From: CAWDPQ01 sp963804245
GTDB taxonomy: Bacteria; Acidobacteriota; Vicinamibacteria; Vicinamibacterales; 2-12-FULL-66-21
NCBI GenBank assembly: GCA_963804245.1
Contig: CAWDPQ010000007.1
Span: 62,001-126,000 of the forward strand
DNA length: 64,000 bases
Reading direction: 5' to 3'
Below are positions 26,724 to 36,943 of this stretch, piece after piece (position 1 is the stretch's first letter; each line of letters starts with the position of its first letter). Below the pieces are notes generated by a model, which had not been told where the DNA came from, searched no databases, and saw only the letters and a program-made list of their open reading frames with translations. The position numbers were made by a program, and so were the translations under genes.

Positions 26724-28847
26724 TTGAAACTTTCCCGCAGGAACTTCGTGGCGGCCAGTCTGGCCGGCGTGGCCGGACTGGTCGCTCGTCACCCGCCTCC
26801 GCAGACCCAGACCGCGGAAGACGGCTACCGGCTTTGGCTTCGCTATGCACCGCCTGGTGAAGCTGCGACCGAAGAATACCGGCGCACCATCCGACAAATC
26901 GTGGTGCAAGGAAAGTCGAGCACCGCGCAAGCGATCCGCAACGAACTGACCACGGCTTTCTCGAACATCCTTGGCGAGCCCATAACCAGTGCGCAGGAAA
27001 AGTTCGGCCGCGGCGCGCTCATCGTCGGCACGCCGGCGAATTCTCCGGCGATCCAAGGCCTTCGCTGGCAGTCCGACCTGGACAAGCTCGGGCCTGAAGG
27101 CTATGTGATTCGCAACGCGGTCGTCGCCGGCAACCCGGTGCTCGCCGTGGCGTCGCAGGGTGAGATCGGCGCGCTGTATGGCGCCTTCCATGTCCTCAGG
27201 CTCATGCAGGTCGGCGCCTCACTCGAGCGTCTGCAGATCTCGGAGCGACCACGGGTGCAGCTCCGGATGCTGAACCACTGGGACAACATGGATGGATCGA
27301 TCGAACGTGGCTACGCGGGACGGTCGCTATGGCAATGGGACACACTGCCGGCAACCATCGATCAGAGGTATGTCGACTACGCGCGTGCGAATGCATCGAT
27401 CGGAATCAATGGCGCGGTACCGAACAGCGTCAACGCCGACGCACGCGTACTGTCGGCGGAGTACCTGCCAAAGGTGGCGGCGCTGGCGAACGTCTGGCGG
27501 CCCTACGGGGTGCGCATGTATCTGTCGGCCAACTTCGCTGCACCTGTGCGCCTTGGCGGCCTGAAGACGGCGGACCCACTGGATCAGGGCGTTGCGCAGT
27601 GGTGGAAAGCGAAGGCGGCGGAAATCTACGCGCTCATCCCCGATTTCGGCGGATTCATCGTCAAGGCCAACTCCGAAGGACAGCCGGGCCCGAAGGACTA
27701 CGGTCGGAACCACGCGCAAGGCGCCAACGTGCTCGCCGACGCTCTGGCGGATCGCGGCGGAAACGTCATCTGGCGGGCGTTCATCTACGACGAGGACGTC
27801 GATCCGGACCGCGCGAAACGTGCGTACATCGAGTTCACCAGGCTCGACGGACAGTTCCGTCCGAACGTCCTCGTGCAGATCAAGAATGGCGCGATTGACT
27901 TCCAGCCGCGTGAGCCGTTTCACCCGCTGTTCGGCGCGCTGCAACAGACGTCCACGCTCGCCGAGATTCAAGCGACGCAGGAATACCTCGGTCAGGCCAA
28001 ACACCTCGTCTACCTCGGCACGATGTGGCAGGAGTTCCTGGAGAGCGATACCTACGCGAAGGGAAAAGGTTCGACTGTCGCCAAAGTGATCGCCGGCGAG
28101 GTTCAACCGCAGCGCATGACCGGCATCGCTTCGGTTGTCAATCCGGGTCTCGACCGCAACTGGTGCGGGCATCATTTTTCGCAGTCGAACTGGTACGCCT
28201 CCGGCCGGCTGGCGTGGAACCCGGAGCTCTCGGCGGATCAGATTGCCGAGGAATGGATCCGCCTGACGTTCACGAACGACGCGAGCGCGGTCAAGACACT
28301 GCTTGGCATGATGATGGATTCGCGCGAAGCGTTCGTGAACTACACGATGCCACTGGGACTGCATCATCTCATCGGCGGCGATCACTACGCCCCGATGCCG
28401 TGGAACGCCAAGTCGCAGCGTCCCGACTGGACGGCCACCTACTACCATCAGGCAGCGGCTGACGGCGTCGGGTTCGATCGGACGATGAACGGAAACAAGG
28501 CCGTCGGGCAATATTTCCCGCCCGTCCGGGATAGGTTCGACAATCCCGCCACGTGTCCGGAAGAGTTCCTGCTATGGTTCCATCGCTGCGCGTGGACCTA
28601 CCGAACGAAATCCGGGAAATCGCTGTGGCCGGCGCTCTGCGAAAAGTACTACCACGGCGTGAGGCAGGCGGAAGCCATGCAGGCGACCTGGCAATCGCTC
28701 GCAGCGCACATCGATCCGCAGCGGCACAGAGAAGTTGCGGATCGCCTCGTCATCCAGGTCAGAGACGCGACCACGTGGCGCGACCAGATCCTGAAATACT
28801 TCCAGGGGTTCAGCGGTCTGCCGATCGTGCCGCCGACCGAAAAGTGA
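26724..28847 (+). CDS. aguA: Alpha-glucuronidase, GH67
   Basis: A 707-residue exported enzyme that removes (4-O-methyl-)glucuronic acid from xylo-oligosaccharides. A Tat-type leader (LSRRNFVAASLAGVAGLVA) is followed by the small N-terminal domain and the barrel with GH67 landmarks: FGGFIVKANSEGQPGP holding the acid Glu, NGAIDFQPREPFHPLFG and IQATQEYLGQ holding the Asp/Glu pair that activates water. The C-terminal helical domain has WYASGRLAWNPELS. TTG 26724 with GGAGGAAG upstream is my start choice, because no ATG or GTG fits. Divergent Gfo/Idh genes share its upstream region. Confidence 0.9.
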   Translation: MKLSRRNFVAASLAGVAGLVARHPPPQTQTAEDGYRLWLRYAPPGEAATEEYRRTIRQIVVQGKSSTAQAIRNELTTAFSNILGEPITSAQEKFGRGALIVGTPANSPAIQGLRWQSDLDKLGPEGYVIRNAVVAGNPVLAVASQGEIGALYGAFHVLRLMQVGASLERLQISERPRVQLRMLNHWDNMDGSIERGYAGRSLWQWDTLPATIDQRYVDYARANASIGINGAVPNSVNADARVLSAEYLPKVAALANVWRPYGVRMYLSANFAAPVRLGGLKTADPLDQGVAQWWKAKAAEIYALIPDFGGFIVKANSEGQPGPKDYGRNHAQGANVLADALADRGGNVIWRAFIYDEDVDPDRAKRAYIEFTRLDGQFRPNVLVQIKNGAIDFQPREPFHPLFGALQQTSTLAEIQATQEYLGQAKHLVYLGTMWQEFLESDTYAKGKGSTVAKVIAGEVQPQRMTGIASVVNPGLDRNWCGHHFSQSNWYASGRLAWNPELSADQIAEEWIRLTFTNDASAVKTLLGMMMDSREAFVNYTMPLGLHHLIGGDHYAPMPWNAKSQRPDWTATYYHQAAADGVGFDRTMNGNKAVGQYFPPVRDRFDNPATCPEEFLLWFHRCAWTYRTKSGKSLWPALCEKYYHGVRQAEAMQATWQSLAAHIDPQRHREVADRLVIQVRDATTWRDQILKYFQGFSGLPIVPPTEK

Positions 28848-28850
28848 TGG

Positions 28851-28856
28851 TACAGT
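28851..28856 (+). promoter_or_regulatory. Putative leaderless promoter -10 element of the kinase gene
   Basis: TACAGT is followed by seven bases and GTG 28864, with no Shine-Dalgarno sequence between. The same hexamer is found six bases before GTG 46487. Confidence 0.4.
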
Positions 28857-28863
28857 TCGCGGC

Positions 28864-31517
28864 GTGGCGCTAGCCCATGGGACCAGGATCGGTGGCTACG
28901 AGATCACCGGATCGCTCGGGGCGGGCGGGATGGGTGAGGTCTACCGCGCCCGCGATCTTCGGCTGCAGCGAGACGTCGCCTGCAAGATTCTTCCGCCCCT
29001 GTTCCTGTCCGATCCCGAGCGGCTGGCGCGCTTCGAGCGCGAGGCCCGTCTGCTCGCCTCGCTGAACCATCCGCACATCGCGGCAATCTACGGCATCGAG
29101 GAGAGTCACGCGGCCGGTGAGCGGATGCCGGTACTCGTCCTCGAGCTGGTTGACGGTGAGACGCTCGAGGACCGGCTCGCGCGCGGTCCGATGCCCCTGG
29201 ACGAAGCGCTCGTCACGGCGCTGCCAGTTTCAGAAGCCTTGGAAGCGGCGCACGACCGTGGGATCGTCCACCGCGATCTCAAGCCGGCGAACGTCAAGAT
29301 CGCGCGTGATGGCAAGGTGAAGGTGCTGGACTTCGGTCTGGCCAAGGCGCTCGACCAGGACGGCTCATCCGGCCTCTCCGATCCCGACGCTTTCGCCGAC
29401 CCTGACTTCCGGGCCGGCCACGGCCATGGGTCACATCATGGGCACGGCCGCGTACATGGCGCCTGAGCAGGCGCGTGGGAAACCGGTCGATCGCCGGGCG
29501 GACATCTGGGCCTTCGGCGCGCTGCTCTACCAGATGCTCGCCGGCGTGCGGCCTTTCCCGGGCGAAACGGTGTCCGACACGCTGGCTGCCGTACTGACGT
29601 CGACGCCCGACTGGACGCGGTTGCCCCGCGAGACACCAGGATCGATCAGGACACTCCTCGCGCGGTGTCTGGAAAAGGATCCGCGGCAGAGGCTCCAGGC
29701 CATCGGCGAGGCACGGATCGCGCTGAGCGCCCCGCCGGCACCGGCGGACGGCGACGGCCGCAAGCCCGCGAGTCGTGCGCTGATTGCGGCGATTGCCGGC
29801 GGCGCACTCGTATTGGGTGCGTTGGGCGGTGCGGCATGTACTGAGCAGACACTCGATGACAGGCACGACGAGCAGCGTTCGAAAATTCGATTTGATGCTC
29901 GACGGACTCGACGTCAACATCGACAGCGCTCCCTCGCTGTCGCCTGATGGCGAGCGCATGCTCTACCGAGCATCGGGCCGACTCTTCGTGCGCGCGTTGA
30001 GCGAGTTCGCACCGAAGCCGCTGCCAGGTAGCGAAGGTGCGAATTACTTCTTCTGGTCACCGGACGGCCGTCAGGTCGCGTTCGTGCGCGACGGCAAAAT
30101 CTGGCGAGTTGGTGTCGATAGCAGCGAGGCGACACAGGTTGGCGCCGTGCCTCGCGATCTTTCGGGTACCGGAGGCGGCGTGTGGACTGTCGGAGGTGAG
30201 CTCGTCCTCGCTGGTAGTGACGGCTTCGGACTCTTCGCCGTGCCGTTGAACGGTGCCGCGGGCAGAGAAATCCTGCCGCTCGATCGCAAGCAGGAAACGG
30301 ATTTCCACGATGTCACGAGCTGCCGAATGGGCGCGGGCTGCTCATCACCGTCCATCGATTGCAGGGACCCGACACCATCGCGGTCTTTGCCGACGGCAAG
30401 CGGCAGAATGTCATCCGGATCGAGGGGGAATCTCTTCGATCGCCGGTCTATTCGCCCGCGGGGTACCTCCTCTACTCGCGTGAGGGAACAAATCCTGGCG
30501 TCTGGGCGGTGCGATTCTCGCTGTCACGCCTCGCCACAGAGGGCGAGCCGATCCTCGTCGCCGCTGGCGGCGTGACGCCAAGTCTGGCAGCGGACGGCAC
30601 GCTGGCTCTGGTCAGGCCGTCCGACCAGCCTGCCGAGCTCATCTCCATCGATCGCCGGGGATCGGTGACGCCGATCAGCGTGCTCCCTGGACCGGCGTCG
30701 GCATACTTTGCAAATTGGTCCGTGCTGGGCGCCTCCGCGGATCGACAGAAGTTCGCCGTCATGCTCAGGGCAGGTGGCGGTCAAGATTTGTTCACATACG
30801 ATGCCGTACGCCGCACGGTCACCCGTGTCAGCCAGGGAACCGGTGCCAGCGCCAACCCGACGTGGTCAACAGACGGCCGTCGAATCTTTTTTGCCAGCTT
30901 CGCGGGAGCCCGGGTCTGGAACATCTACGCTGTGTCGTCGACTGAATCGAGCCGGCCGGAGCGGGTGCTCCCGCCCTCGGACCACATGCAGTGGCCATGC
31001 AGCGTCTCGCCCGACGGCCGCCTGATTCTTTATGCGGAGGGAACGGATTCCACGACGGATCTCTGGGTCGCCCCGATCGATGGAACCGCCGCACCGCAGC
31101 GTGTCACCAACACGCCTTTCCGGGAGATCGACGCAAAGTTTTCACCGGATGGCAGGTGGATCGCGTACACGTCGACGGAATCCGGCCGCGCGGACGTGTA
31201 CGTTCGATCGTTTCCGATTGCCTCGGACCGCATACCGATTTCCACTGGTGGCGGAGCGATGCCTGCCTGGACTCCCGATGGGCAGGAGATTTTCTATCGC
31301 AGGCTCCGGATCGATGTTTTCCGTCAAGTTGGTCAAGACGCCATCTGGTGGTCTGGAGGCCTCAGCGCCGCAGCCACTCTTCCCTACGTCAGACCCGCAA
31401 GTGCTACCTTTCTATTCGATCTCGGCCGACGGCCAGCGACTGATCTTCGTACGATCGACGGGCAGCGCTCGTGTGAGCGTGCTCCCCAACTGGGCCGCGC
31501 ACGTCGGCCGCCAATAA
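28864..31517 (+). CDS. Ser/Thr protein kinase fused to TolB/WD40 propeller, four frameshifts
   Basis: A Pkn-type kinase of about 884 residues. The kinase domain has GSLGAGGMGEVYRARD, HDRGIVHRDLKPANVK, KVLDFGLAK and MGTAAYMAPEQARGKPVDRR. A transmembrane helix (ALIAAIAGGALVLGALGGA) leads to an extracytoplasmic propeller with repeated PDG motifs (APSLSPDGERMLY, DAKFSPDGRWIAYTSTESG). Frame changes lie near 29383-29385 (CCC should be CC), 29825-29840, 30312 (a missing base, giving VHELPNGRG) and 31297-31301 (joining QEIFYR to AGSGSMF). All flanks remain conserved, so errors are likelier than decay. GTG 28864 appears leaderless. Its sensory input would be periplasmic. Confidence 0.85.
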
Positions 31518-31527
31518 CGGATAGCTC

Positions 31528-32925
31528 ATGAAATCACTCGCGGCCGTCTTTCTCTCCACCGCCTTGACCACCGTCGTCGTATCAGCGCAGAGCGCACCAT
31601 CCCCGAGCGCGCAGCGTCCCTTCGGCACGCTGCGCGAGCAGGCCGCCATGCAGCAGGAATGGCTGCGCAAGCGGCTCGACACCTTCCTGCCGCAGCTGAT
31701 GCGGAAGCACGGGATCGACATGTGGGTCGTGCCCATGCGCGAGTACACCGAAGATCCCGTGTTCGGCGCGATCACCGCGCCGGAAACATTTGCCGCTCGA
31801 CGCCGCACCATCTACGTGTTTTCCGATACGTGTGCCGCCGCGAACACACCGCCGGCGCCGGCGTGCGTGCAGCGCATCGCGCTCGGCGGAACGTCGCAGG
31901 GCGGCATCTTCGAGGCGCGGCGATCCACGAAGAAGGCCGCCGGCGACGTCGGACGCGGTCAGCAGGCCGAGCTCTGGGGCGACGAACAGTGGCAGCTGCT
32001 CAAGACGGTCGTCGAGGAGCGCAAGCCGCGCGTGATTGGCATCAACCGATCGACCGTGTTCGCGTTCTCCGACGGGCTGTCCAGCGGCGAACTGCAAGGA
32101 ATGAGCGCCGCCCTCGGAGACGCCTGGACCTCGCGCTTCAAGGATGCCGAAGGTCTGCCCCTGGAGCTGATCGCCGTCCGGCTGCCCGAGGAGGAAGCGT
32201 TCTTCCGGCGCATGCAGGAGCTGGTCTGGTCGCTTACTCAGGAGATGTTTTCATCGAAGGTCATCACACCGGGAAAAACTCGTACGAGCGATCTGGTGTG
32301 GTGGTGGCGGCAGCGCGTCAACGATTTGGGGTTGGAGACGTGGTTTCAGCCGAGCGTCGACGTCCAGCGAAAGGACACGACCGCCGAGAAGCTCGGTGCC
32401 GATCCGGTCATCGAGCCTGGGGATGTCCTGCACTGCGACGTCGGGATAACCGTTGCCCGGCTCAATACCGATACGCAGCACCTCGCCTACGTATTACGCC
32501 CGGGAGAAACTGAGGCCCCAGAAGGCCTGCGTCGTGCGCTCGCCAACGCCAACGCGCTGCAGGATATCGTCCTGAGCGAGATTCGCCCGGGACGGTCCGG
32601 CAACGAGATCCTGGCGACCTCGCGCGAGAAGATGAAGTCGCAGAAAATCGACGGCACTATCTACTCACATCCCATCGGTCTGCACGGCCACGGCGCCGGT
32701 CCGCTCATCGGCCTCTGGGATTATCAGGACGGCGTCGCCGGGCGCGGCGATGCCAAGGTGATCCCGAGCATGTGGTACTCGATCGAGCTGCAGGCGACGA
32801 CGGCGGTGCCGGAGTGGAGTGGTCAGCCGGTGCGCATGGCGCAGGAAGAGGATGCGATCATCGGCACGGACGGCTCCGTGCGGTGGGCGTTGAAACGGCA
32901 GGATAAGTTGTTCCTGATCCGATGA
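31528..32925 (+). CDS. Exported M24-family metallopeptidase (Xaa-Pro aminopeptidase-like)
   Basis: A 465-residue protein with a signal peptide (MKSLAAVFLSTALTTVVVSA). A creatinase-like N-terminal domain is followed by the pita-bread domain from about residue 225. Candidate metal ligands are Asp in LHCDVGITVARLNTD, the second Asp in NTDTQHLAY, His in HPIGLHGHGAGPLI, Glu in WYSIELQ and Glu in MAQEEDAIIG. It would cleave N-terminal residues of proline-containing peptides in the periplasm. It follows the kinase gene by ten bases on the same strand. Confidence 0.86.
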   Translation: MKSLAAVFLSTALTTVVVSAQSAPSPSAQRPFGTLREQAAMQQEWLRKRLDTFLPQLMRKHGIDMWVVPMREYTEDPVFGAITAPETFAARRRTIYVFSDTCAAANTPPAPACVQRIALGGTSQGGIFEARRSTKKAAGDVGRGQQAELWGDEQWQLLKTVVEERKPRVIGINRSTVFAFSDGLSSGELQGMSAALGDAWTSRFKDAEGLPLELIAVRLPEEEAFFRRMQELVWSLTQEMFSSKVITPGKTRTSDLVWWWRQRVNDLGLETWFQPSVDVQRKDTTAEKLGADPVIEPGDVLHCDVGITVARLNTDTQHLAYVLRPGETEAPEGLRRALANANALQDIVLSEIRPGRSGNEILATSREKMKSQKIDGTIYSHPIGLHGHGAGPLIGLWDYQDGVAGRGDAKVIPSMWYSIELQATTAVPEWSGQPVRMAQEEDAIIGTDGSVRWALKRQDKLFLIR

Positions 32926-33204
32926 CGATTACCCGATTGCAGGTCGCTGGTCACAAAGATCTAACGCTGAGATCGCTGAGGACCGCAGGGACGACAAGGC
33001 TAATTAGCGGCGGACCAGGACGGTCGCGCGCGAAGCGCGGGCGCGACCGCCCTCAGTGATCGATTAACCCGAGGCGTCTCCGCCCTCCGCGCTCTCCGCG
33101 TTTCAAGCTCTTGACTGCGGCGGTCGCTGGTCGACGTCCCTTATTTGCCGCTAGCTGAGCGACTCCGATCTCTTGATCTTCTGTAGGATCTCTTCGCGCC
33201 CAGC
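32926..33204. other. Non-coding stretch with hairpin, between convergent genes
   Basis: No credible ORF is seen in these 279 bases. They include short repetitive phrases (CTAACGCTGAGATCGCTGAG, CTCCGCGCTCTCCGCG) and a strong hairpin with arms CGGTCGCGC at 33021-33029 and GCGCGACCG at 33041-33049. It may terminate both convergent genes. It ends with GATCTCTTGATCTTCTG, similar to the AT-richer inverted repeat at 15442. Confidence 0.5.
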
Positions 33205-33546
33205 TTACCGGCGCGCGGCGGGCAACTCCTCCTCGCTCTTCGTATACGCGGGCGGCACGTAGATGTTGAGCGTCTTGAGCAGTGTGCGCCCGGTATTACG
33301 GATCTCATGACGGTCACCGCGTTCGATCAGCACCAGCGATCCCGCTTTCAACCGCACTCGTTGTCCATTGACAATCGCGACGCCGACGCCTGACTCGACG
33401 AACAACCATTGATCCGCACCCCGGTGACGATTGTCTGGCCCGCCCTCCGTCTCGCCGACCCCTAGCGTCATCGTCGCCGCCTGCGATCGGCGGTTACCGA
33501 TAACGACACGGAACTCTCTGCCGAAGCGGAGCGCTGCGTGTTTCAT
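33205..33546 (-). CDS. Small single-domain cupin protein
   Basis: A 113-residue protein that is one cupin barrel. Motif 1 is RHRGADQWLFVESGVGVAIV, and motif 2 contains ERGDRHEIRNTG. The His ligands of motif 1 are partly replaced (HRGADQ), so metal binding is uncertain. Its ATG overlaps the stop of the large tricorn-like protease by four bases (ATGA), so the two are translated together. The ligand is unknown. Confidence 0.82.
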   Translation of the reverse strand: MKHAALRFGREFRVVIGNRRSQAATMTLGVGETEGGPDNRHRGADQWLFVESGVGVAIVNGQRVRLKAGSLVLIERGDRHEIRNTGRTLLKTLNIYVPPAYTKSEEELPAARR

Positions 33547-36500
33547 GGCCTGTCAGGCGCCCCACTCGATTTCGTGCTCGCACCGGTTCGTGGGATGCGC
33601 CGTTCGTACTCCGGACGTGTCGGGACCTTTGGCGCCTTGGCGATGCGATCGAGCACCTCGGCGATTGCTCGTTTCAGCTGCGGGTCGGTGCCCTTGGCGA
33701 GCTGCGACGGGTCCTCCTGCACCTGGATGTCCGGCTCAACGCCGTGACCCTCGGCGAACCACTGTCCCTTCGGGTCGTACATCCTGAACGTCGGTACCGT
33801 GACGTTGCCACCGTCAATGAGGAGCGGGGAGCCGCTGATGCCGATGAGGCCTCCCCAGGTCCGCGTGCCGATCAGCGGACCGAGCCCGGCCTGTTTGAAG
33901 TAAGTCGGGAATGCGTCGCCGCCGGAGCCGCTCCAGCCGTTGATCAGCATGACCTGCGGTCCGCGGTGCGCCACCGGCGGCCACTGCCAGCTCGGACCGT
34001 TGCGCACGGCCCAGTAGGCGAGAACCGGGCGGTTCAGCAGTTCGACGAAACGGTCGGGGATCTGTCCGCCGCTGTTCCACCGCTCGTCGATGATCAGTCC
34101 GTCCTTCTTCCACTGCGCCATGAACTGCCGTACCAGCTCGTTCTGCGCCTCGACCCCGGTGCTCTGCACGTAGATGTAGCCCACCTTTCCTTCGGTGGCC
34201 TTGTCCACACTCTGCCGGCGCTCCTCAATCCAGGAGCGGAAGCGGAGCTCCGTTTCGCTCGAGAGGCAATTCACCACAACCTGCCGCGCCCCGGTCTGCG
34301 ACGGCGAAGCATTCACGGTCAGCAGTGCCGTTTTGCCGCCAAATCCCTGGAACGCCGCCCAGGGATCCGCCTTGGTGTCGATCGGCACGCCGTTGACGGC
34401 GAGCACGTAGTCCCCTTCCTTCACGTTTACCCCAGGCTCGTCGAGGGCAGACCGCACGGCAGCATCCCATGGACCGCCGCGGATGATCGTCTTGATGCGG
34501 TAGGCGCCGTTGGTCAGCTCCCAGTCCACGCCCAGCATGCCGACGCTTCGCGAAGGCGCCTGCTCTTTGTCACCACCGCCGTAGTAGGTATGCGAGGCAT
34601 TCAGCTCACCGATGAACTCGCCGAGCACGAAGTCAACATCCCAACGCGTCATTGCGTCGTCGAGCAGTTTGCCATAGCGCTGGCGCATGCCGGCCCAGTC
34701 GACGCCATGGAGTGCGGGATCGTAGAAGTAGTCGCGCTCGAACCTGAAAGCGTCCGCGAACATCTGCCGCCACTCGGCGCGTGGATCCACCGGCGCTTCC
34801 ATGTCCGCGGTGACGATCGGTTTCTCGAACTTCTGCGCCGCCTTGATCTCGAGGATCGCGAACTTGTCCTTCTGGCTGACGAGCATTTTCTTGCCGTCTG
34901 CCGTCACTTCGAACGCCCCGGCATCGTCCAGCACCGTCTTCTCCTCGCGCTCCACCAGATCGAAGAAGACGATGGCGTTCTTCTCTTCCCCCGAACCGGT
35001 GCGCGGCTGACGGCGATACAACACCTTGCCCTTGATCGCCTGCAGATCGGTATAGTTGCCGGCCTTCGGCGGCAGGACTACGGCGCGAGTTTCGAAGCCG
35101 TCCAGATCGATGTCGACGTTTGGCGCTGCCGGTTTTGCCTCGTCTTTCTTTTCCTGCTGCTTTTCTTCTTTTTTCTCTTCCTTCTTCGCGTCGGCCTTCT
35201 TCTGCTCATCCGACTTGTTGGTATCGGTCGCCGAATCCTCGGAGTCGTTGCGCGCGGACAGTGGCGATGGAACATCCTTGCGCAGTGGCACGGCAACGAT
35301 CTTGGTCGGATTCGGATACGTCCAGCTGTTGTCGAAGCTGCCGTAAACGGGATCGAACTCGCGATCGGACAGATAGAAGAGATACTTGCCCTCGGGATCG
35401 AACATCGGCTGTTCGTCGTTCAGGTAGCCGGTCGTGGCCCGATGGAGCTTCGATGTCTTCGTGTCGTAGAGAAAAATTGCGCTGTTCGCCGTACCGGTTG
35501 GTCGTGAATAGGCGAGCCATCGCGAGTCGGGCGACCAGCGCATCCTGAAGCTGGCCAGACCGCCATGGGCGATCCACTCAGGGCTCTCGTCAATCTGCGT
35601 TGCGGAGCCGGTCTCGACGTCGCAGATCCGAATCCGCGCCAGGTGATCGATGAAGGCGATCTTCTTGCTGTCGGGCGACCACCGGGGTGCATAGCGGTAG
35701 CCGGCGCCGAGCGAAGTCAGCTTTCGCTCCGCCGCGGTTCCGTCCGCCGCACGCAACGTCAGCTCGTACTCGCCGCTGCGATCGCTCCAGAATGCGAGCG
35801 TCTTCCCATCGGGCGACCAGCGCGGGTAGCGCTCCGCCACGCCCGACGATCGCGTGACGTTCACCACTGCGCCAAATTCTGCCGGTGCCGAAAACACGTC
35901 GCCGCGGGCCTCGAACAGTGCCCGTTTCCCCGTCGGCGACACCGAGCCATTCTGAATCAGCGGCTCGGTCTTGACCGTGCGCGTTCTCAACGTCGTCTCA
36001 TCCGTCACCACTCGAACAGGCACTTCCTTGTGTCTTCCGGACGCCACATCCAGGAAGAACAACCGCCCGCCTGCCTGAAAGACGATGCCGTCGGGTCCGA
36101 GTGAGGGGAAGGTGATGTCGAATTCGTTGAACTCGGTGACTTGATGCGAGGCACCGGTCTTCATGTCGAGGGCCCAGATGTTGTTGCGTTCGTTCGCGCC
36201 GCGGTCGGAGAGAAAGTAGATCGTGTTGCCATGCCACATCGGCTGCGCATCGTTGGCCGGATTCGATGTGATGTTCCGCGCGGCGAACGTCTTCAGATCG
36301 AACAGCCAGAGATCCGGTGACCAACCGCCGCGATATCGCTTCCAGGTTCGGAAGTCCTGCGACATCGGCATGTAGACGAATTGGCCGCCGTCCGGCGAAT
36401 AGCCTCCGAACTCGCCGTAGGGCACGGGAAGCTTCTGCGGCAGGCCGCCCTCGAGGCCGACGGCGTAGAACTGGCTGTAACGCTGCCGGCCGCTCTCACG

Positions 36501-36890
36501 CCCGGAGGCGAACAGGATGCGCTTCCCGTCCGGAGTCCATCCGATCACGCGGTCGCTCATCGGATGGTAGGTGAGGCGCGTCGGTTCTCCTCCCGCACTC
36601 GGGATGACGAATACATCAACGTTGCCGTCGTAGGATGCGCTGTAGGCGACCTTCGAGCCGTCGGGCGAGAAGCGCGGGAACGATTCCTCGCCAGGCGACG
36701 ACGTCAGGCGAAACGCCGAGCCGCCATCTTTCCCCACCAGCCAGACATCGCCGGCATAGACGAATGCGATCTGGGTCTTGGATACGGCGGGGTATCGCAG
36801 CATCCGTGCATCGATTTGCGCGGACGCGGATCGCGGCAGCATCACGGCAGCCAACAACGCGAGCAGGCAGACGCGGTTCGAAAGAGTCAT
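33543..36890 (-). CDS. Tricorn-like S41 peptidase with beta-propellers and PDZ domain
   Basis: A 1115-residue exported protein with a signal peptide (RVCLLALLAAVMLPRSASAQ). Two propeller regions rich in SPDG/WSPDGK repeats cover about residues 25-560. A highly charged linker of Lys/Glu repeats lies near 560-600. The C-terminal half has the tricorn core (EWRQMFADAFRFERDYFYDP), a PDZ domain (VKEGDYVLAVNGVPIDTKAD) and the S41 nucleophile region MLINGWSGSGGDAFPTYF. Tricorn homologues cut oligopeptides released by other proteases. The same frame is open upstream to 37421, but ATG 36890 with the signal peptide is the natural start. A cupin gene is coupled downstream. Confidence 0.9.
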   Translation of the reverse strand: MTLSNRVCLLALLAAVMLPRSASAQIDARMLRYPAVSKTQIAFVYAGDVWLVGKDGGSAFRLTSSPGEESFPRFSPDGSKVAYSASYDGNVDVFVIPSAGGEPTRLTYHPMSDRVIGWTPDGKRILFASGRESGRQRYSQFYAVGLEGGLPQKLPVPYGEFGGYSPDGGQFVYMPMSQDFRTWKRYRGGWSPDLWLFDLKTFAARNITSNPANDAQPMWHGNTIYFLSDRGANERNNIWALDMKTGASHQVTEFNEFDITFPSLGPDGIVFQAGGRLFFLDVASGRHKEVPVRVVTDETTLRTRTVKTEPLIQNGSVSPTGKRALFEARGDVFSAPAEFGAVVNVTRSSGVAERYPRWSPDGKTLAFWSDRSGEYELTLRAADGTAAERKLTSLGAGYRYAPRWSPDSKKIAFIDHLARIRICDVETGSATQIDESPEWIAHGGLASFRMRWSPDSRWLAYSRPTGTANSAIFLYDTKTSKLHRATTGYLNDEQPMFDPEGKYLFYLSDREFDPVYGSFDNSWTYPNPTKIVAVPLRKDVPSPLSARNDSEDSATDTNKSDEQKKADAKKEEKKEEKQQEKKDEAKPAAPNVDIDLDGFETRAVVLPPKAGNYTDLQAIKGKVLYRRQPRTGSGEEKNAIVFFDLVEREEKTVLDDAGAFEVTADGKKMLVSQKDKFAILEIKAAQKFEKPIVTADMEAPVDPRAEWRQMFADAFRFERDYFYDPALHGVDWAGMRQRYGKLLDDAMTRWDVDFVLGEFIGELNASHTYYGGGDKEQAPSRSVGMLGVDWELTNGAYRIKTIIRGGPWDAAVRSALDEPGVNVKEGDYVLAVNGVPIDTKADPWAAFQGFGGKTALLTVNASPSQTGARQVVVNCLSSETELRFRSWIEERRQSVDKATEGKVGYIYVQSTGVEAQNELVRQFMAQWKKDGLIIDERWNSGGQIPDRFVELLNRPVLAYWAVRNGPSWQWPPVAHRGPQVMLINGWSGSGGDAFPTYFKQAGLGPLIGTRTWGGLIGISGSPLLIDGGNVTVPTFRMYDPKGQWFAEGHGVEPDIQVQEDPSQLAKGTDPQLKRAIAEVLDRIAKAPKVPTRPEYERRIPRTGASTKSSGAPDRP

Positions 36891-36943
36891 CGGCGCTCCG
36901 GAAAAAGGGGGACGTATTGTACCTCCGCCGGAGGCGTTCTTCT

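Noticed and set aside
27327..28511. 394-codon antisense frame inside GH67 alpha-glucuronidase
   Set aside because: The plus-strand frame holds the GH67 catalytic motifs.
33744..35507. 587-codon antisense frame inside the tricorn-like gene
   Set aside because: The minus-strand gene has clear propeller, PDZ and S41 motifs; the antisense product has none.
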